From Pseudomonas sp. LRP2-20 (GTDB lineage: Bacteria > Pseudomonadota > Gammaproteobacteria > Pseudomonadales > Pseudomonadaceae): DNA of 64,000 nucleotides. Both the position numbers and the translations under genes were made by a program. Shown piece by piece: positions 27,207 to 36,505 of the stretch. Within the stretch, counting starts at the first letter, position 1; each line of letters begins with the position of its first letter. The notes beneath the pieces were generated by a model. The model had not been told where the DNA came from and did no database searches. It saw only the letters and a program-made list of their open reading frames with translations. The stretch is from assembly GCF_024349685.1 (NCBI RefSeq), contig NZ_AP025944.1, positions 62,001-126,000 of the forward strand. Reading direction: 5' to 3'.

Positions 27207-28061
27207 ATGCGCCGCTTCAGAACCGCGCGTGGCATTGGCCTGCACCAGCCGCAGGTCAACGAGCATCACTTGCAGGCCCCAGGCCTGCCCGAGGATGGTC
27301 GTCTGCGGCTGCTCAGCTTCAACATCCAGGTGGGTATCAGTACCGAGCGCTACCGGCATTACCTGACGCGCAGCTGGCAGCACCTGCTGCCGCACACGGG
27401 TCGGGCCGGTAACCTGCAGAAAATCGGGCAACTGCTCAGTGATTTCGACCTGGTGGCCCTGCAGGAGGCCGATGGCGGCAGCCTGCGCTCAGGCTACGTC
27501 AACCAGGTGGAGCACCTGGCTCAGCTGGGAGCCTTCCCTTACTGGTACCAGCAGCTCAATCGCAACCTCGGGCGTTTCGCTCAGCACAGCAATGGCGTGC
27601 TCAGCCGCCTCAAGCCGCAACTGCTCGAAGATCACCCGCTGCCTGGACCCGCCGGCCGTGGTGCGATCCTGGTGCGTTTCGGTGAGGGGGAAGACGCGCT
27701 GATCGTGGTCATGATGCACCTGGCCCTGGGGGCCAAGACGCGTGCTCTGCAACTGGCCTACATCCGAGAGCTGATTGGTGGTTACCGCCATCAGGTGTTG
27801 ATGGGTGACATGAACACCCACGCCAGCGACCTGCTTGAACACTCGCCCCTGCGTGATCTGGGCCTGATCGCCCCCCAGGTCGAAGCCACCTTCCCCAGCT
27901 GGCGCCCGCAGCGCTGTCTGGATCACATCCTGCTCAGCCCGAGCCTGACCCTGGAGCGGGTCGAAGTGCTGGCACAGCCAATATCAGACCACCTTCCCGT
28001 TGCGGTAGAGATCCGATTGCCTGATGCACTGACTGTGGATACGCTGCCGGTCTTGAGCTAA
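27207..28061 (+). CDS. endonuclease/exonuclease/phosphatase family protein
   Basis: EEP-superfamily metal-dependent phosphohydrolase, 284 aa with no signal peptide. Catalytic elements are LLSFNIQVG near 35, VALQEADG near 82 (metal Glu), MGDMNTHASD near 196 (catalytic Asp and Asn) and ISDHLPVAVE near 262 (general-base His). The substrate (nucleic acid or phospholipid head group) cannot be read from the sequence. It begins 12 nt after dsbA and precedes the diguanylate cyclase gene in the same direction. Confidence 0.88.
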   Translation: MRRFRTARGIGLHQPQVNEHHLQAPGLPEDGRLRLLSFNIQVGISTERYRHYLTRSWQHLLPHTGRAGNLQKIGQLLSDFDLVALQEADGGSLRSGYVNQVEHLAQLGAFPYWYQQLNRNLGRFAQHSNGVLSRLKPQLLEDHPLPGPAGRGAILVRFGEGEDALIVVMMHLALGAKTRALQLAYIRELIGGYRHQVLMGDMNTHASDLLEHSPLRDLGLIAPQVEATFPSWRPQRCLDHILLSPSLTLERVEVLAQPISDHLPVAVEIRLPDALTVDTLPVLS

Positions 28062-28157
28062 ATCAGCTAAAGCGCGGCAAGCCCTCAAGTGTTCGCGGGG
28101 CGCGCCGACAGCGTGTCATTACAGCCCACAGATGCATTACCCGTCGCGGATCCAGGC

Positions 28158-30104
28158 ATGACCGAAGAAGCCGAGCGCTGGAAAGAAAAATACCTAAAAA
28201 GCATCGAACAGCAGGAAAAGCTCGAGCGCCGCTGGAATGCGCGCCTCGACCTGCTACGCCGTGGCCTGGTGCGCAGTACCCTGGCGGCCGAAGGCAGCGA
28301 CAAGGTCGTCGACCAGTGCATGAAGGAAATGCGCGAGGTCATCCGCAGCGACAACATGGACGCCGGCCTCGCCGGGCTGATCCCGCGCCTGGAAAAGGCC
28401 GTGCTGGACTCCGAGCAGCGCCGGGAAACCCGCATGAATCAGGTCAGTGATGCCCTGAACGCGTTGGTTACCCAGCTTCAGGGCTTGCCGTTGCCCGGTG
28501 AGGTTGCCCGGCCGCTGAAAAAACTGGCAAAGAAGCTCGATGGTGGTGTCGCCCAGTCACGTGAACTGCCACCCCTGCTGGGTGAGCTCAGTGGCCTGCA
28601 AGGCCGCGCCCTTTCCTCCTTGAGCAAGGCGGATGACGAGGCCAGGCCGGGCTTCCTGCAGCGCCTGTTCGGCAACCGCGATAATGAGCCGCAGGCAGAG
28701 AGCGCACAGGCAGCGCAGCCTCAGTCGGAAATCGCCCCGGCCGCCGCTCAGCTGCAGCCGGATGGGCCTGTGCTGGTTGACTTGCCGCCGCGTGATGCGG
28801 ACGAGCTGCAACCGTTAGAGGCGGCAGCCCCTGCTCCGCTGCCTGAGGAGGCGCCTGATGCAGCCGAGGCGCAAGCGCTCGCAGAGTCGCATGCGATTGA
28901 ACAAGAGGTCGTGGCCCCAGCCGAACCCGAGATCCAGGCAGACGAGCCTGGCGACGTGCAAGCGCAGCCAGAGCAACTGGCGGCCCCGGTGCTGGCGACA
29001 CTCGAAGAAATGTTCGGTGAGGACGGCCCCTACTCCCTTCCCGATGCGGTTGAGCCGCCCTACAGCCAGGTCGCTGCGCATATAGAACAGACGCTGATCG
29101 GCCTGCTGGACGACCTCAGCCTACCGGAACGCCACAAGGCTCAGGCCCTTGAGATGCGTGAGCGGGTGGCACGCGGGCTGAACTGGTATGAACTGATCCC
29201 GGTCCTCGATGACCTGGCCGTGCTCATGCTGGCGATCACCGACAGCGGGCAGCACGAATTCGAGACATACCTGCAGCAACTCAACGAACGCCTCGACAGC
29301 TTCCAGAGCCATCTTCACGAAGCCAGTGCCGGCCATGCCGACAACAGTTCCGCCGCGCGTGAACTGGACAGCCAGCTGCGCGAACAGGTCGATGGCCTGC
29401 AAAGCAGTGTGCAGGGCGCAGTGGATGTGGACAGCCTCAAGCACATCCTGGAAAGCCGTCTGGAAGGGCTGCTTGGCACCATGGACGAGCACCAGCTCGA
29501 GCGTGATCGCCGCGAGCAGGAGCTTGCCGGGCGCCTGCAGGGCCTGGCCGAGCGCGTCGCCAGCATGGAGCAGGAAGCGCTTGGCTATCGCGAACACCTG
29601 GAAGAGCAGCGGCAGAAGGCGCTGATCGACCCGCTGACGGGGTTGCCCAATCGCGCGGCCTGGACCGAGCAGGTGGAGCGCGAAATGCTCGACTGGCAGG
29701 AAAACGGCGGCCACCTGGCCATGGCCATCCTTGACCTGGACCACTTCAAGCGGATCAACGACAGCTATGGCCACCTGGCCGGCGACAAAGTGCTGAAGAT
29801 CGTTGCCGACCAGTTGCGCAAACGCCTGCGCCCGCGTGATTTCATCGCCCGGTTCGGCGGCGAAGAATTCGTGCTCTTGCTACCGCAGACGTCTCCGGCA
29901 GCCGCTGCCCAGGTTGCCGAAGTACTGCGTGCAGCGATCGAGGCCTGCCCGTTCCATTTCAAGGGCGAACGTGTGGTCATCACCACCTCGATCGGTTTGA
30001 GTACCTTCCGTTCCGGCGAGCGTGGCGACCAGGTGCTCAAGCGCGCCGATGCTGCGTTGTACCGCGCCAAGGACCAAGGCCGAAATCGCGTGCTGTCAGC
30101 GTAA
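28158..30104 (+). CDS. dgcH: diguanylate cyclase, DgcH-like
   Basis: Makes cyclic di-GMP. The 648-aa soluble product has a long N-terminal region with coiled-coil stretches (about 1-130), an acidic low-complexity Pro/Ala/Glu/Gln linker (about 180-290), a helical middle (about 300-480) and a C-terminal GGDEF domain (about 485-648). The active motif RFGGEEF is near 566 and the inhibitory I-site RPRD lies five residues before GGEEF, so it should be active and product-inhibited. The start MTEEAERWKEKYLK at 28158 is favoured over a GTG at 28089 because the extra 23 codons use rare codons. Its position two genes from the amidase matches dgcH of P. aeruginosa. Confidence 0.9.
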   Translation: MTEEAERWKEKYLKSIEQQEKLERRWNARLDLLRRGLVRSTLAAEGSDKVVDQCMKEMREVIRSDNMDAGLAGLIPRLEKAVLDSEQRRETRMNQVSDALNALVTQLQGLPLPGEVARPLKKLAKKLDGGVAQSRELPPLLGELSGLQGRALSSLSKADDEARPGFLQRLFGNRDNEPQAESAQAAQPQSEIAPAAAQLQPDGPVLVDLPPRDADELQPLEAAAPAPLPEEAPDAAEAQALAESHAIEQEVVAPAEPEIQADEPGDVQAQPEQLAAPVLATLEEMFGEDGPYSLPDAVEPPYSQVAAHIEQTLIGLLDDLSLPERHKAQALEMRERVARGLNWYELIPVLDDLAVLMLAITDSGQHEFETYLQQLNERLDSFQSHLHEASAGHADNSSAARELDSQLREQVDGLQSSVQGAVDVDSLKHILESRLEGLLGTMDEHQLERDRREQELAGRLQGLAERVASMEQEALGYREHLEEQRQKALIDPLTGLPNRAAWTEQVEREMLDWQENGGHLAMAILDLDHFKRINDSYGHLAGDKVLKIVADQLRKRLRPRDFIARFGGEEFVLLLPQTSPAAAAQVAEVLRAAIEACPFHFKGERVVITTSIGLSTFRSGERGDQVLKRADAALYRAKDQGRNRVLSA

Positions 30105-30199
30105 ATAGATACCCCATCCAACCTCTGGCTGGTTCTGACAATGATGCCCCGCCTACCTGATAGTCAGGCCGGCGAAGTCGATCAGACCGGAGTAGAACG

Positions 30200-30595
30200 A
30201 TGAAGATGAGTAATGGGCTGGTGATGCTCGCCTTGGGCGTGACTTTCCAGGGCGCCGCCTTTGCCAATGATGAGCTGTTGACGGCTCATGTGTCGGCAGA
30301 GGGCAAGGTGCTCAGGCAGTGGCCGCAGTGGATAACCGAAGTCGATTACCAGCCGAAGGAAAATTACTTCAGCCGGTACGCGCTTAAGCTGAACTCGCGA
30401 ATCGTGCATAAGGACCCGGGCTTTTGCAGTGTTTCGCCGATAGACGCCAGCACTTACGCGCGGCAATTGCACGGGCAGGCGAAGGTGATTGGCAAGCCAT
30501 TGGCCGAGAAGGTCGATGTGATGACCCAATTGGTCGACAAGCAGGGGGCGAGCGGTGACAACTCGCTGGAGTTCCTGGTGATGTGCAGCCGTTGA
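30200..30595 (+). CDS. small secreted protein of unknown function
   Basis: 131-aa protein with a signal peptide (MKMSNGLVMLALGVTFQGAAFA) and a mature part of about 109 residues. Two cysteines (in GFCSVSP and at the C-terminal MCSR) could form one disulfide. No named domain recognised. It is preceded by a reasonable ribosome site (gaccggagtagaacg) and lies between the diguanylate cyclase and amidase genes, all on the plus strand. Periplasmic location is inferred from the signal peptide. Confidence 0.75.
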   Translation: MKMSNGLVMLALGVTFQGAAFANDELLTAHVSAEGKVLRQWPQWITEVDYQPKENYFSRYALKLNSRIVHKDPGFCSVSPIDASTYARQLHGQAKVIGKPLAEKVDVMTQLVDKQGASGDNSLEFLVMCSR

Positions 30596-30682
30596 CATAA
30601 CGGTGGTCGAAGCACCGAAACCGGAGGAGCACGTTATACTGTAGCGCTGTCGTCATTGACCCTACCAATGTGTTCCTCTGCC

Positions 30683-31459
30683 ATGAAAACGCTTTTTGCC
30701 GGGCTTTTGCTTCTCATTCTTGCCGGTTGCTCGACCGGCCTGCGCATCGACCGCAGCCACCCTTCTGCCAACCAGGACAACCGTATCCAGTTCGTTGTCC
30801 TGCACTACACCAACGCCTCGCTGGAGCGTTCGCTGGCCTTGCTCACCCATGGCGAAGTCAGTGCCCACTACCTGATTGGCGACGGCCCCGGCACGGTCTA
30901 CCAGCTGGTCGACGAGAACCGCCGCGCCTGGCATGCCGGTGACAGCCAATGGCAGGGGCGCACCTGGCTCAATTCCAGCTCTATCGGCATCGAAATCGTC
31001 AACCCCGGGTTCGACGAAACGGCCAATGGCCGCGTCTGGTACCCGTACAGCGAGGCGCAGATCCAGTCCTTGATCGCTTTGCTCAAGGACATCGTCAAGC
31101 GCAACAACATCGAGCCGCGGCACATCATCGGCCACAGCGACATTGCCCCATCGCGCAAGCTTGACCCAGGCCCGTTGTTCCCCTGGAAGCGCCTTGCAGA
31201 TGCAGGCCTCGGCGTGTGGCCCGAGCCCAATGCCGTGGCCCGCCAGCAGGCTTACTTCAACGTCAACCCACCGACCATCGGCTGGTACCAGCAGGAGCTG
31301 GCGCGCTTTGGCTATGCCATCGAGCAGACCGGGCAGCTCGATGTGAACACGCGGCACGTCATCGCCGCCTTCCAGATGCACTTCCGCCCGCAGCGTTTCG
31401 ATGGCATGCCGGACGCGCAGACCGCAGCCATGCTGTCGGTGCTCAACCGTATGCGCTAA
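30683..31459 (+). CDS. ampDh2: N-acetylmuramoyl-L-alanine amidase, lipoprotein (AmpDh2-like)
   Basis: Peptidoglycan amidase anchored in the envelope, 258 aa. The lipobox LAGC is near residue 15. The Amidase_2 domain (about 30-180) has zinc ligands His in VVLHYTNA near 43, His in GHSDIAPSRK near 152, and Asp in KLDPGP. A C-terminal peptidoglycan-binding domain follows (about 195-255, GYAIEQTGQLDVNTRHVIAAF). The ATG at 30683 places the lipobox correctly. Genomic position between dgcH and kinB/algB, as in P. aeruginosa, supports AmpDh2 rather than AmpDh3. Confidence 0.92.
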   Translation: MKTLFAGLLLLILAGCSTGLRIDRSHPSANQDNRIQFVVLHYTNASLERSLALLTHGEVSAHYLIGDGPGTVYQLVDENRRAWHAGDSQWQGRTWLNSSSIGIEIVNPGFDETANGRVWYPYSEAQIQSLIALLKDIVKRNNIEPRHIIGHSDIAPSRKLDPGPLFPWKRLADAGLGVWPEPNAVARQQAYFNVNPPTIGWYQQELARFGYAIEQTGQLDVNTRHVIAAFQMHFRPQRFDGMPDAQTAAMLSVLNRMR

Positions 31460-31541
31460 GGCGAATTGCATTCGGGCGCCAAACGGCAGAGCCGATTCTC
31501 ATTCCAGTTGCTATACCTTGTTAATCAACTGGATGCTGCCC

Positions 31542-33161
31542 ATGTCTGCCCTGATTTCTGCGTTGCGCCAATTTTTTTACCGCCCCTGGATGCTGGCCTC
31601 CATGGCAGCATTGGCCAGCGCCGCAGTATTGCTGACCGCCAGCATCGGTATCGCGCTGCAGCAGATGAAGGAAAGCGAGAGCGCACAGATGAACGCCCAG
31701 GGCGAGCGCTTTCTCGACCGCCTGGAGCAGGTGTTCGGCCAACTGCGCGAGGGCGTCGACGAACTGCAGGCGCAGTCGCTGCGCGGCTGCAGCCCGGCAA
31801 TGATCTCGGTGTTGCAGCAGGTCGGCCTGGGTTCGCGCTTCATTTATGAAGCGGCCTATGTCGATGCCAATGTCGCTTGCTCCAACCGGGGTGGGGCAAG
31901 GGCCTTCGTGCCAACGCGAGCACCGGATATCCAGGGCCCGACCTACAGCTACTGGCTCAATACCACCACTGAACCCAACGAAAACCTCGCCGCCCTTATG
32001 CTCGCTCGGGGTAATTTTCTGGTCTCCACTTCACGTGGGCACCTGACCGATGTAGTCGACCTGCCACCGGGCGGCAGCTTGCTGGTGGTGCTGGATAACG
32101 GCACCCGCGCAATCCCTGTGCTGGGGCCGCCCCAGGCCTGGCCGCCGACCAGTGGCTGGCCACCGCCCAGCCAGAAGTCCCTGTTCGAGCTCCGCGATCG
32201 GTTGGTCTATCGCATGCCGACCAAGTCGCCGGACTATCAGTTGGTGCTGATCGCGCCGCGGGCCAGTCTGCCGTTGCGCATGAACGGCATGCTCTGGCTA
32301 TTGTTCCCGGGCAGTGTGCTGGCAGCCTGCTGCATTGGCTGGCTGGTGCTGCAGTTGATCCTGCAGCGGCGTTCGATGAGTTCCGAACTGCAGAATGCCC
32401 TGCGCCGGGGCGAGCTGCAGGTGTTGTATCAGCCGATCATCGAACTCGACAGCCGCCGCTGTGTCGGTGCCGAGGCCCTGGTGCGTTGGCGCCGCCCGGA
32501 CGGTTCGCTGACCAGCCCGGACCTGTTCATACCCCTGGCGGAAAACACCGGGCAGATCCGGCAGATCACCGATTTTGTACTGCAACGCGTGCTGGAGCAG
32601 TTGGGCCAGCTGCTGCGCTCGCATCGCAACCTTTATATATCGGTCAACCTGGCGGCCTGCGATGTGATGGTGCCGCGCATTGGTCGGGTGGCGGCGCGGC
32701 TGCTGGCGCTGCACCGTGTGGCAGCCAGCCAGATTGCCTTTGAAGTCACCGAGCGTGGCCTGATCGATGTGGTGGTGGCGCGGGATAACCTGCAAGCCCT
32801 GCGTGCGGTCGGGCACCAGGTGCTGATCGACGATTTCGGCACGGGCTATTGCAGCCTGGCCTACCTGCAGACCTTGCCGGTGGACTGCCTGAAGATCGAC
32901 AAGGCGTTCATCGATGCACTGGGGCACGATGCCGCCAGCAGCGGCGTGGCGCCGCACATCATCCGCATGGCCCATGACCTGCATTTGCGGGTGATTGCCG
33001 AGGGTATCGAGTGCGAGGCGCAGGCGGTGCTGCTCAACAGCGAGGGGGTGAATTATGGCCAGGGCTGGTTGTTCGCCCACCCGCTCAATGCCCGGCAGTT
33101 TGCCGAACTCGTGACCCGCGGCCGGCAGCCGCGGCGGGCAAGGATTGATGATGAGCCTTGA
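31542..33161 (+). CDS. membrane-bound CSS-motif EAL phosphodiesterase
   Basis: Degrades cyclic di-GMP. The 539-aa product has one membrane helix at about 15-37, a periplasmic sensory domain (about 38-245) with the CSS motif (GCSPAM near 83) and a second cysteine (NVACSN near 112), a second helix at about 250-273, and a cytoplasmic EAL domain (about 285-535). Catalytic residues are present: GAEALVRW, FEVTERGL, LIDDFGTGYCSLAYL, DCLKIDKAF and VIAEGIE. In related E. coli proteins the periplasmic cysteines respond to DsbA/DsbB redox state. The start is ATG 31542 or 31533. Confidence 0.9.
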   Translation: MSALISALRQFFYRPWMLASMAALASAAVLLTASIGIALQQMKESESAQMNAQGERFLDRLEQVFGQLREGVDELQAQSLRGCSPAMISVLQQVGLGSRFIYEAAYVDANVACSNRGGARAFVPTRAPDIQGPTYSYWLNTTTEPNENLAALMLARGNFLVSTSRGHLTDVVDLPPGGSLLVVLDNGTRAIPVLGPPQAWPPTSGWPPPSQKSLFELRDRLVYRMPTKSPDYQLVLIAPRASLPLRMNGMLWLLFPGSVLAACCIGWLVLQLILQRRSMSSELQNALRRGELQVLYQPIIELDSRRCVGAEALVRWRRPDGSLTSPDLFIPLAENTGQIRQITDFVLQRVLEQLGQLLRSHRNLYISVNLAACDVMVPRIGRVAARLLALHRVAASQIAFEVTERGLIDVVVARDNLQALRAVGHQVLIDDFGTGYCSLAYLQTLPVDCLKIDKAFIDALGHDAASSGVAPHIIRMAHDLHLRVIAEGIECEAQAVLLNSEGVNYGQGWLFAHPLNARQFAELVTRGRQPRRARIDDEP

Positions 33162-33173
33162 GCGCGAACAAGG

Positions 33174-34952
33174 TCAGACTGGCAAGGCCATGTAGAACTG
33201 TGTGCCCTGCCCTGGCCGGGAAAACACCCCCATGCGCCCGCCATGCAACTGCACGATCTCCTTGCACAGTGCCAGCCCCAACCCGGCGCCACCTTTCTTG
33301 CGCCCCACCTGTACGAACGGCTCGAAGATCCGCCCCTGCTGCCCGTAGGCGATGCCTTCACCATTATCCTCGACACTGATGATCACCCGCTCCGCATGCC
33401 GCCGTGCATGCAGGCGGATGCGCCCGCCGCTGGCGGTATGGCGAATGGCGTTGTGCAGCAGGTTGTCCAGCACCCGGTCGAGTTGCGCCACGTCGGCCTG
33501 GATACGTGGCAGCGGTGGCTCCAGGGCTTTGATCAGCTCGATCTGCTTGTTGGCAGCCTGCTCGCCGAAGCGTGCTTGCGCCCTGTCGAGCAGTTCGTCG
33601 ATGGCGCATGGGGCAAGCTCAAGCTTCTGCAAGCCGCTCTGGTAGCGCGAGAAATTGAGCAGGTCGTTGATCAGTTGGGTCAGGCGCTGCATTTCCTCGC
33701 TGATAGTCTCCAGCAGATCGTTCTCGCGTGCCTCGGGCGGGAACTTCAACCGTTCACGCAACAGGCCGAATGCCATGTGCATGCCCGTCACCGGAGTGCG
33801 CAGCTCATGGGAAGCACGCAGTACGAACTCGCTGCGTACGCGCTCGAAGGCGCGTTGCTCGGTGACATCGTGCAACACCATGACCGCGCCCAGGATCGGC
33901 CCTTGCGGATGGCTGACCGGGGTCAGGCTGTAGGTCAGCAGTCGGGATTCTTCATCGACCTCGATGCTCAGGTCGTCCGGTGGGCGATCCAGGCTGCCGC
34001 CCCGCAGCACCTGGCGCAGCTGTTGCTCCAGCTCCGGGCGCTGCAGGGCTTCGGCCAGGCCACTGCCGACGCGGCTGTTGTTCCAGCCCAGCTGCCGCTG
34101 TGCAACCGGGTTGAGGTGCTCCAGGTGACCTTGGCGGTCGATGATCAGCAAGCCGTCGTCGATACTGTCGAGTACGGCCTGCAGGCGCTGCTGGCCAGCC
34201 AGCAGTTCGTCGACATTGGTTTCCTGGTGCTTGCGCAGGGCCTCGGCCATCAGCCCGAAACGGCGGGTCAGCTGGTTGAGTTCGATGGCTTGGGTGACCG
34301 GCAGGGTGATTTCGAAATCCCCCTGGCCGAGCTGGTCGGCAGCCTTGGCCAGGGCTTCGATCGGCTGGCCGAAGCGGCGGGCGATATTGTGCGCGGTGAC
34401 GAAACCGAGCACCAGCACCACCAGCCCCATCAGGCCCAGCACACCGCTGACCAGCAAGGCGCGGTCACGGGTGTGCTCTTCGCTGCGGGTGATGTAATCG
34501 AGGGCCTGTTTGTGCGAATCGACCAGGTCGCTGCGCACCTGGTTGAATGCTGCCCCCAGTGGTTGATCAATGCCCATGCTGCGGGCCGGTGCCGAGCTTT
34601 CGCGGTAAGCCTGCAGAAAGGCCTGGTAGTTGCTGCTGGCCTTGCTGAAACCGGTGCGTTCGCCGCCTTGCGTCAGGCCCTGGTTGAGCAGTTGCTGAAA
34701 GTCGTCCTGCAAGGTTCGCAGGTTTTCCGGGGCAGTGTCCTCGTCCAGCAGCAATATCAGTTGCTCGCCGAGGTTCTGCCGCAGTTTCAAGCCCACTTCC
34801 AGCGCATGGGTGGTTTCGCGCACCGACTGCTGCTGCACCGTGGCCATCTGCAGCACGCTCACCAAGCCCAGCAACAGGCCCAGCAGGGCCACGGTCACCA
34901 GGGCAGAGATGCTGAGAAAGAGCCGCGTGCGCAGCTTCATCGGCAGCCTCAT
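33174..34952 (-). CDS. kinB: sensor histidine kinase/phosphatase KinB
   Basis: Membrane partner of AlgB, 592 aa. It has two membrane helices (about 10-32 and 170-192) flanking a periplasmic helical sensor, a HAMP linker, a PAS domain (about 255-360), the phosphoacceptor HisKA site ASHELRTPVTGM (His near 381), and an ATPase domain with N-box LLHNAIRHTASG and G-box VEDNGEGIAYG. The ATG at 34952 overlaps the algB stop (ATGA), so translation is coupled. It converges on the EAL gene. In P. aeruginosa KinB acts mainly as a phosphatase on AlgB and governs alginate and virulence. Confidence 0.94.
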   Translation of the reverse strand: MRLPMKLRTRLFLSISALVTVALLGLLLGLVSVLQMATVQQQSVRETTHALEVGLKLRQNLGEQLILLLDEDTAPENLRTLQDDFQQLLNQGLTQGGERTGFSKASSNYQAFLQAYRESSAPARSMGIDQPLGAAFNQVRSDLVDSHKQALDYITRSEEHTRDRALLVSGVLGLMGLVVLVLGFVTAHNIARRFGQPIEALAKAADQLGQGDFEITLPVTQAIELNQLTRRFGLMAEALRKHQETNVDELLAGQQRLQAVLDSIDDGLLIIDRQGHLEHLNPVAQRQLGWNNSRVGSGLAEALQRPELEQQLRQVLRGGSLDRPPDDLSIEVDEESRLLTYSLTPVSHPQGPILGAVMVLHDVTEQRAFERVRSEFVLRASHELRTPVTGMHMAFGLLRERLKFPPEARENDLLETISEEMQRLTQLINDLLNFSRYQSGLQKLELAPCAIDELLDRAQARFGEQAANKQIELIKALEPPLPRIQADVAQLDRVLDNLLHNAIRHTASGGRIRLHARRHAERVIISVEDNGEGIAYGQQGRIFEPFVQVGRKKGGAGLGLALCKEIVQLHGGRMGVFSRPGQGTQFYMALPV

Positions 34953-36295
34953 AGGTTGTACTGCTTGCGTTTGCGGTAGAGCGTGGAGGCGTCGATGCCG
35001 AGGGTCTTGGCAGCCTGGTCGAGGGTGTCGCTGGCGGCAAGTACCGCGCCGATGTGCGCCCGTTCCAGTTCATCCAGGCTCATGGCCGCGCCTACCCGGG
35101 GCGCATTGCCTGCGGGCTGTTCGCCCATGCCGAGGTGGACGATTTCGACGCGCTCCTGCGGGCAGATGATGCTGGCACGTTCGATGACGTTGCGCAGTTC
35201 GCGGATGTTACCCGGCCAGCGGTAGTTGAGCAGCGCACTGCGCGCTTCGTCGCTGAAGCCACGGGCCGGGCGGGAGTATTCCTTGACGAAGCGGGCCAGG
35301 AAGCGGTCGGCCAGGGTCAGGATGTCCTCGCTGCGCTCGCGCAGCGGCGGCAGATGCAAGGTAATGACGTTGAGGCGGTACAGCAGGTCTTCACGGAAGC
35401 GGTTCTCGCGCACCATGTCGTCCAGGTTGAGGTTGGTCGCCGCGAGAATGCGCACGTCGGCGCGTCGGGTGACCGGGTCGCCGACCCGCTCGTACTCCTT
35501 GTCCTGGATGAAACGCAGCAGCTTGGGCTGCAAGGTCAGGGGGAAATCGCCGATTTCATCGAGAAACAGCGTACCGCCGTCCGCCTGGCTGACCCGGCCC
35601 AGCGTGCTTTCGCTGGCGCCGGTAAAGGCCCCGCGGGTATGGCCGAACAGTTCGCTCTCCATCAGTTCGGCATTCAGCGACGGGCAGTTGATGGTCACGC
35701 AGGCCTTGCGCGCCCGCTTGCTCCAGCCGTGGATGGCGCGGGCCAGTTCGCCCTTGCCGGTACCCGATTCGCCGAGGATGAGGATGTTGGCATCGGTGGT
35801 GGCCACTTGGCGGGCGGTTTCCAGCACCGCCATCATCGCCGGGCTGTGCGAGTCGAGGCCGTCCTTGGGCTTGCGCACTTCGCCTTCGAGGGCTTCCAGG
35901 CGCGCCGAAAGCTGGCGGACTTCCAGCTGCTTGGCGGTGGCCAGGCGCAGTTGGTCGGGGCTGCAGGGTTTGACCAGGTAATCGGCGGCACCGGCCTGGA
36001 TGGCATCGACTGCGGTGTCGATCGCCGAATGTGCGGTGACGATCACCACCCGCATCCAGGGTGCCTGAATACGCATTTGCGCCAGTACGTCGAGGCCATT
36101 GTCCTCGCCCAGGCGCAGGTCGAGGAAACACAGGTCGAACACCTGGCGCTGGAGCAAGGCCTCAGCCTGCGCGGCGCTGTTGGCGGTGGCCACGCTGTAG
36201 CCTTCGTCTTCCAGGCAGTAGCGGAAGGTGCGCAGGATCGCGGACTCGTCATCCACCAGCAGAATGCGGCCTTGGTTGTCCTGGGCTGATTCCAT
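34949..36295 (-). CDS. algB: NtrC-family response regulator AlgB
   Basis: Response regulator paired with KinB, 448 aa. The receiver domain (about 10-125) has phosphoacceptor Asp59 in FLDLRLGEDNG. The AAA+ domain (about 145-380) has Walker A GESGTGKGEL, the sigma-54 contact loop GAFTGA and Walker B LFLDEIGDF. The C-terminal Fis-type helix-turn-helix reads LDQAAKTLGIDASTLYRKRKQYNL in part. GAAGGAGCGCAGGAA precedes the ATG at 36295. In P. aeruginosa AlgB activates alginate synthesis (algD) and is linked to AlgU-regulated genes; here it neighbours several envelope genes. Confidence 0.95.
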   Translation of the reverse strand: MESAQDNQGRILLVDDESAILRTFRYCLEDEGYSVATANSAAQAEALLQRQVFDLCFLDLRLGEDNGLDVLAQMRIQAPWMRVVIVTAHSAIDTAVDAIQAGAADYLVKPCSPDQLRLATAKQLEVRQLSARLEALEGEVRKPKDGLDSHSPAMMAVLETARQVATTDANILILGESGTGKGELARAIHGWSKRARKACVTINCPSLNAELMESELFGHTRGAFTGASESTLGRVSQADGGTLFLDEIGDFPLTLQPKLLRFIQDKEYERVGDPVTRRADVRILAATNLNLDDMVRENRFREDLLYRLNVITLHLPPLRERSEDILTLADRFLARFVKEYSRPARGFSDEARSALLNYRWPGNIRELRNVIERASIICPQERVEIVHLGMGEQPAGNAPRVGAAMSLDELERAHIGAVLAASDTLDQAAKTLGIDASTLYRKRKQYNL

Positions 36296-36505
36296 TTCCT
36301 GCGCTCCTTCGGGTAGGTCTTCAATTAGTGTGGGGAAAATCGGGCAAGTTGCACGGTCAATTGTGAAGGAAACGGTCCTTTGCATGCTAGCCAATGGCCA
36401 AGCCTTACCGTGACGCCGGATATCTCGATGATTTCCTTAGAGCAGCGCGCTGGCACATTGGTTGCGATGATTTTCTGCTTTTGCCAACTAAAAGGAGGTA
36501 CAGCC

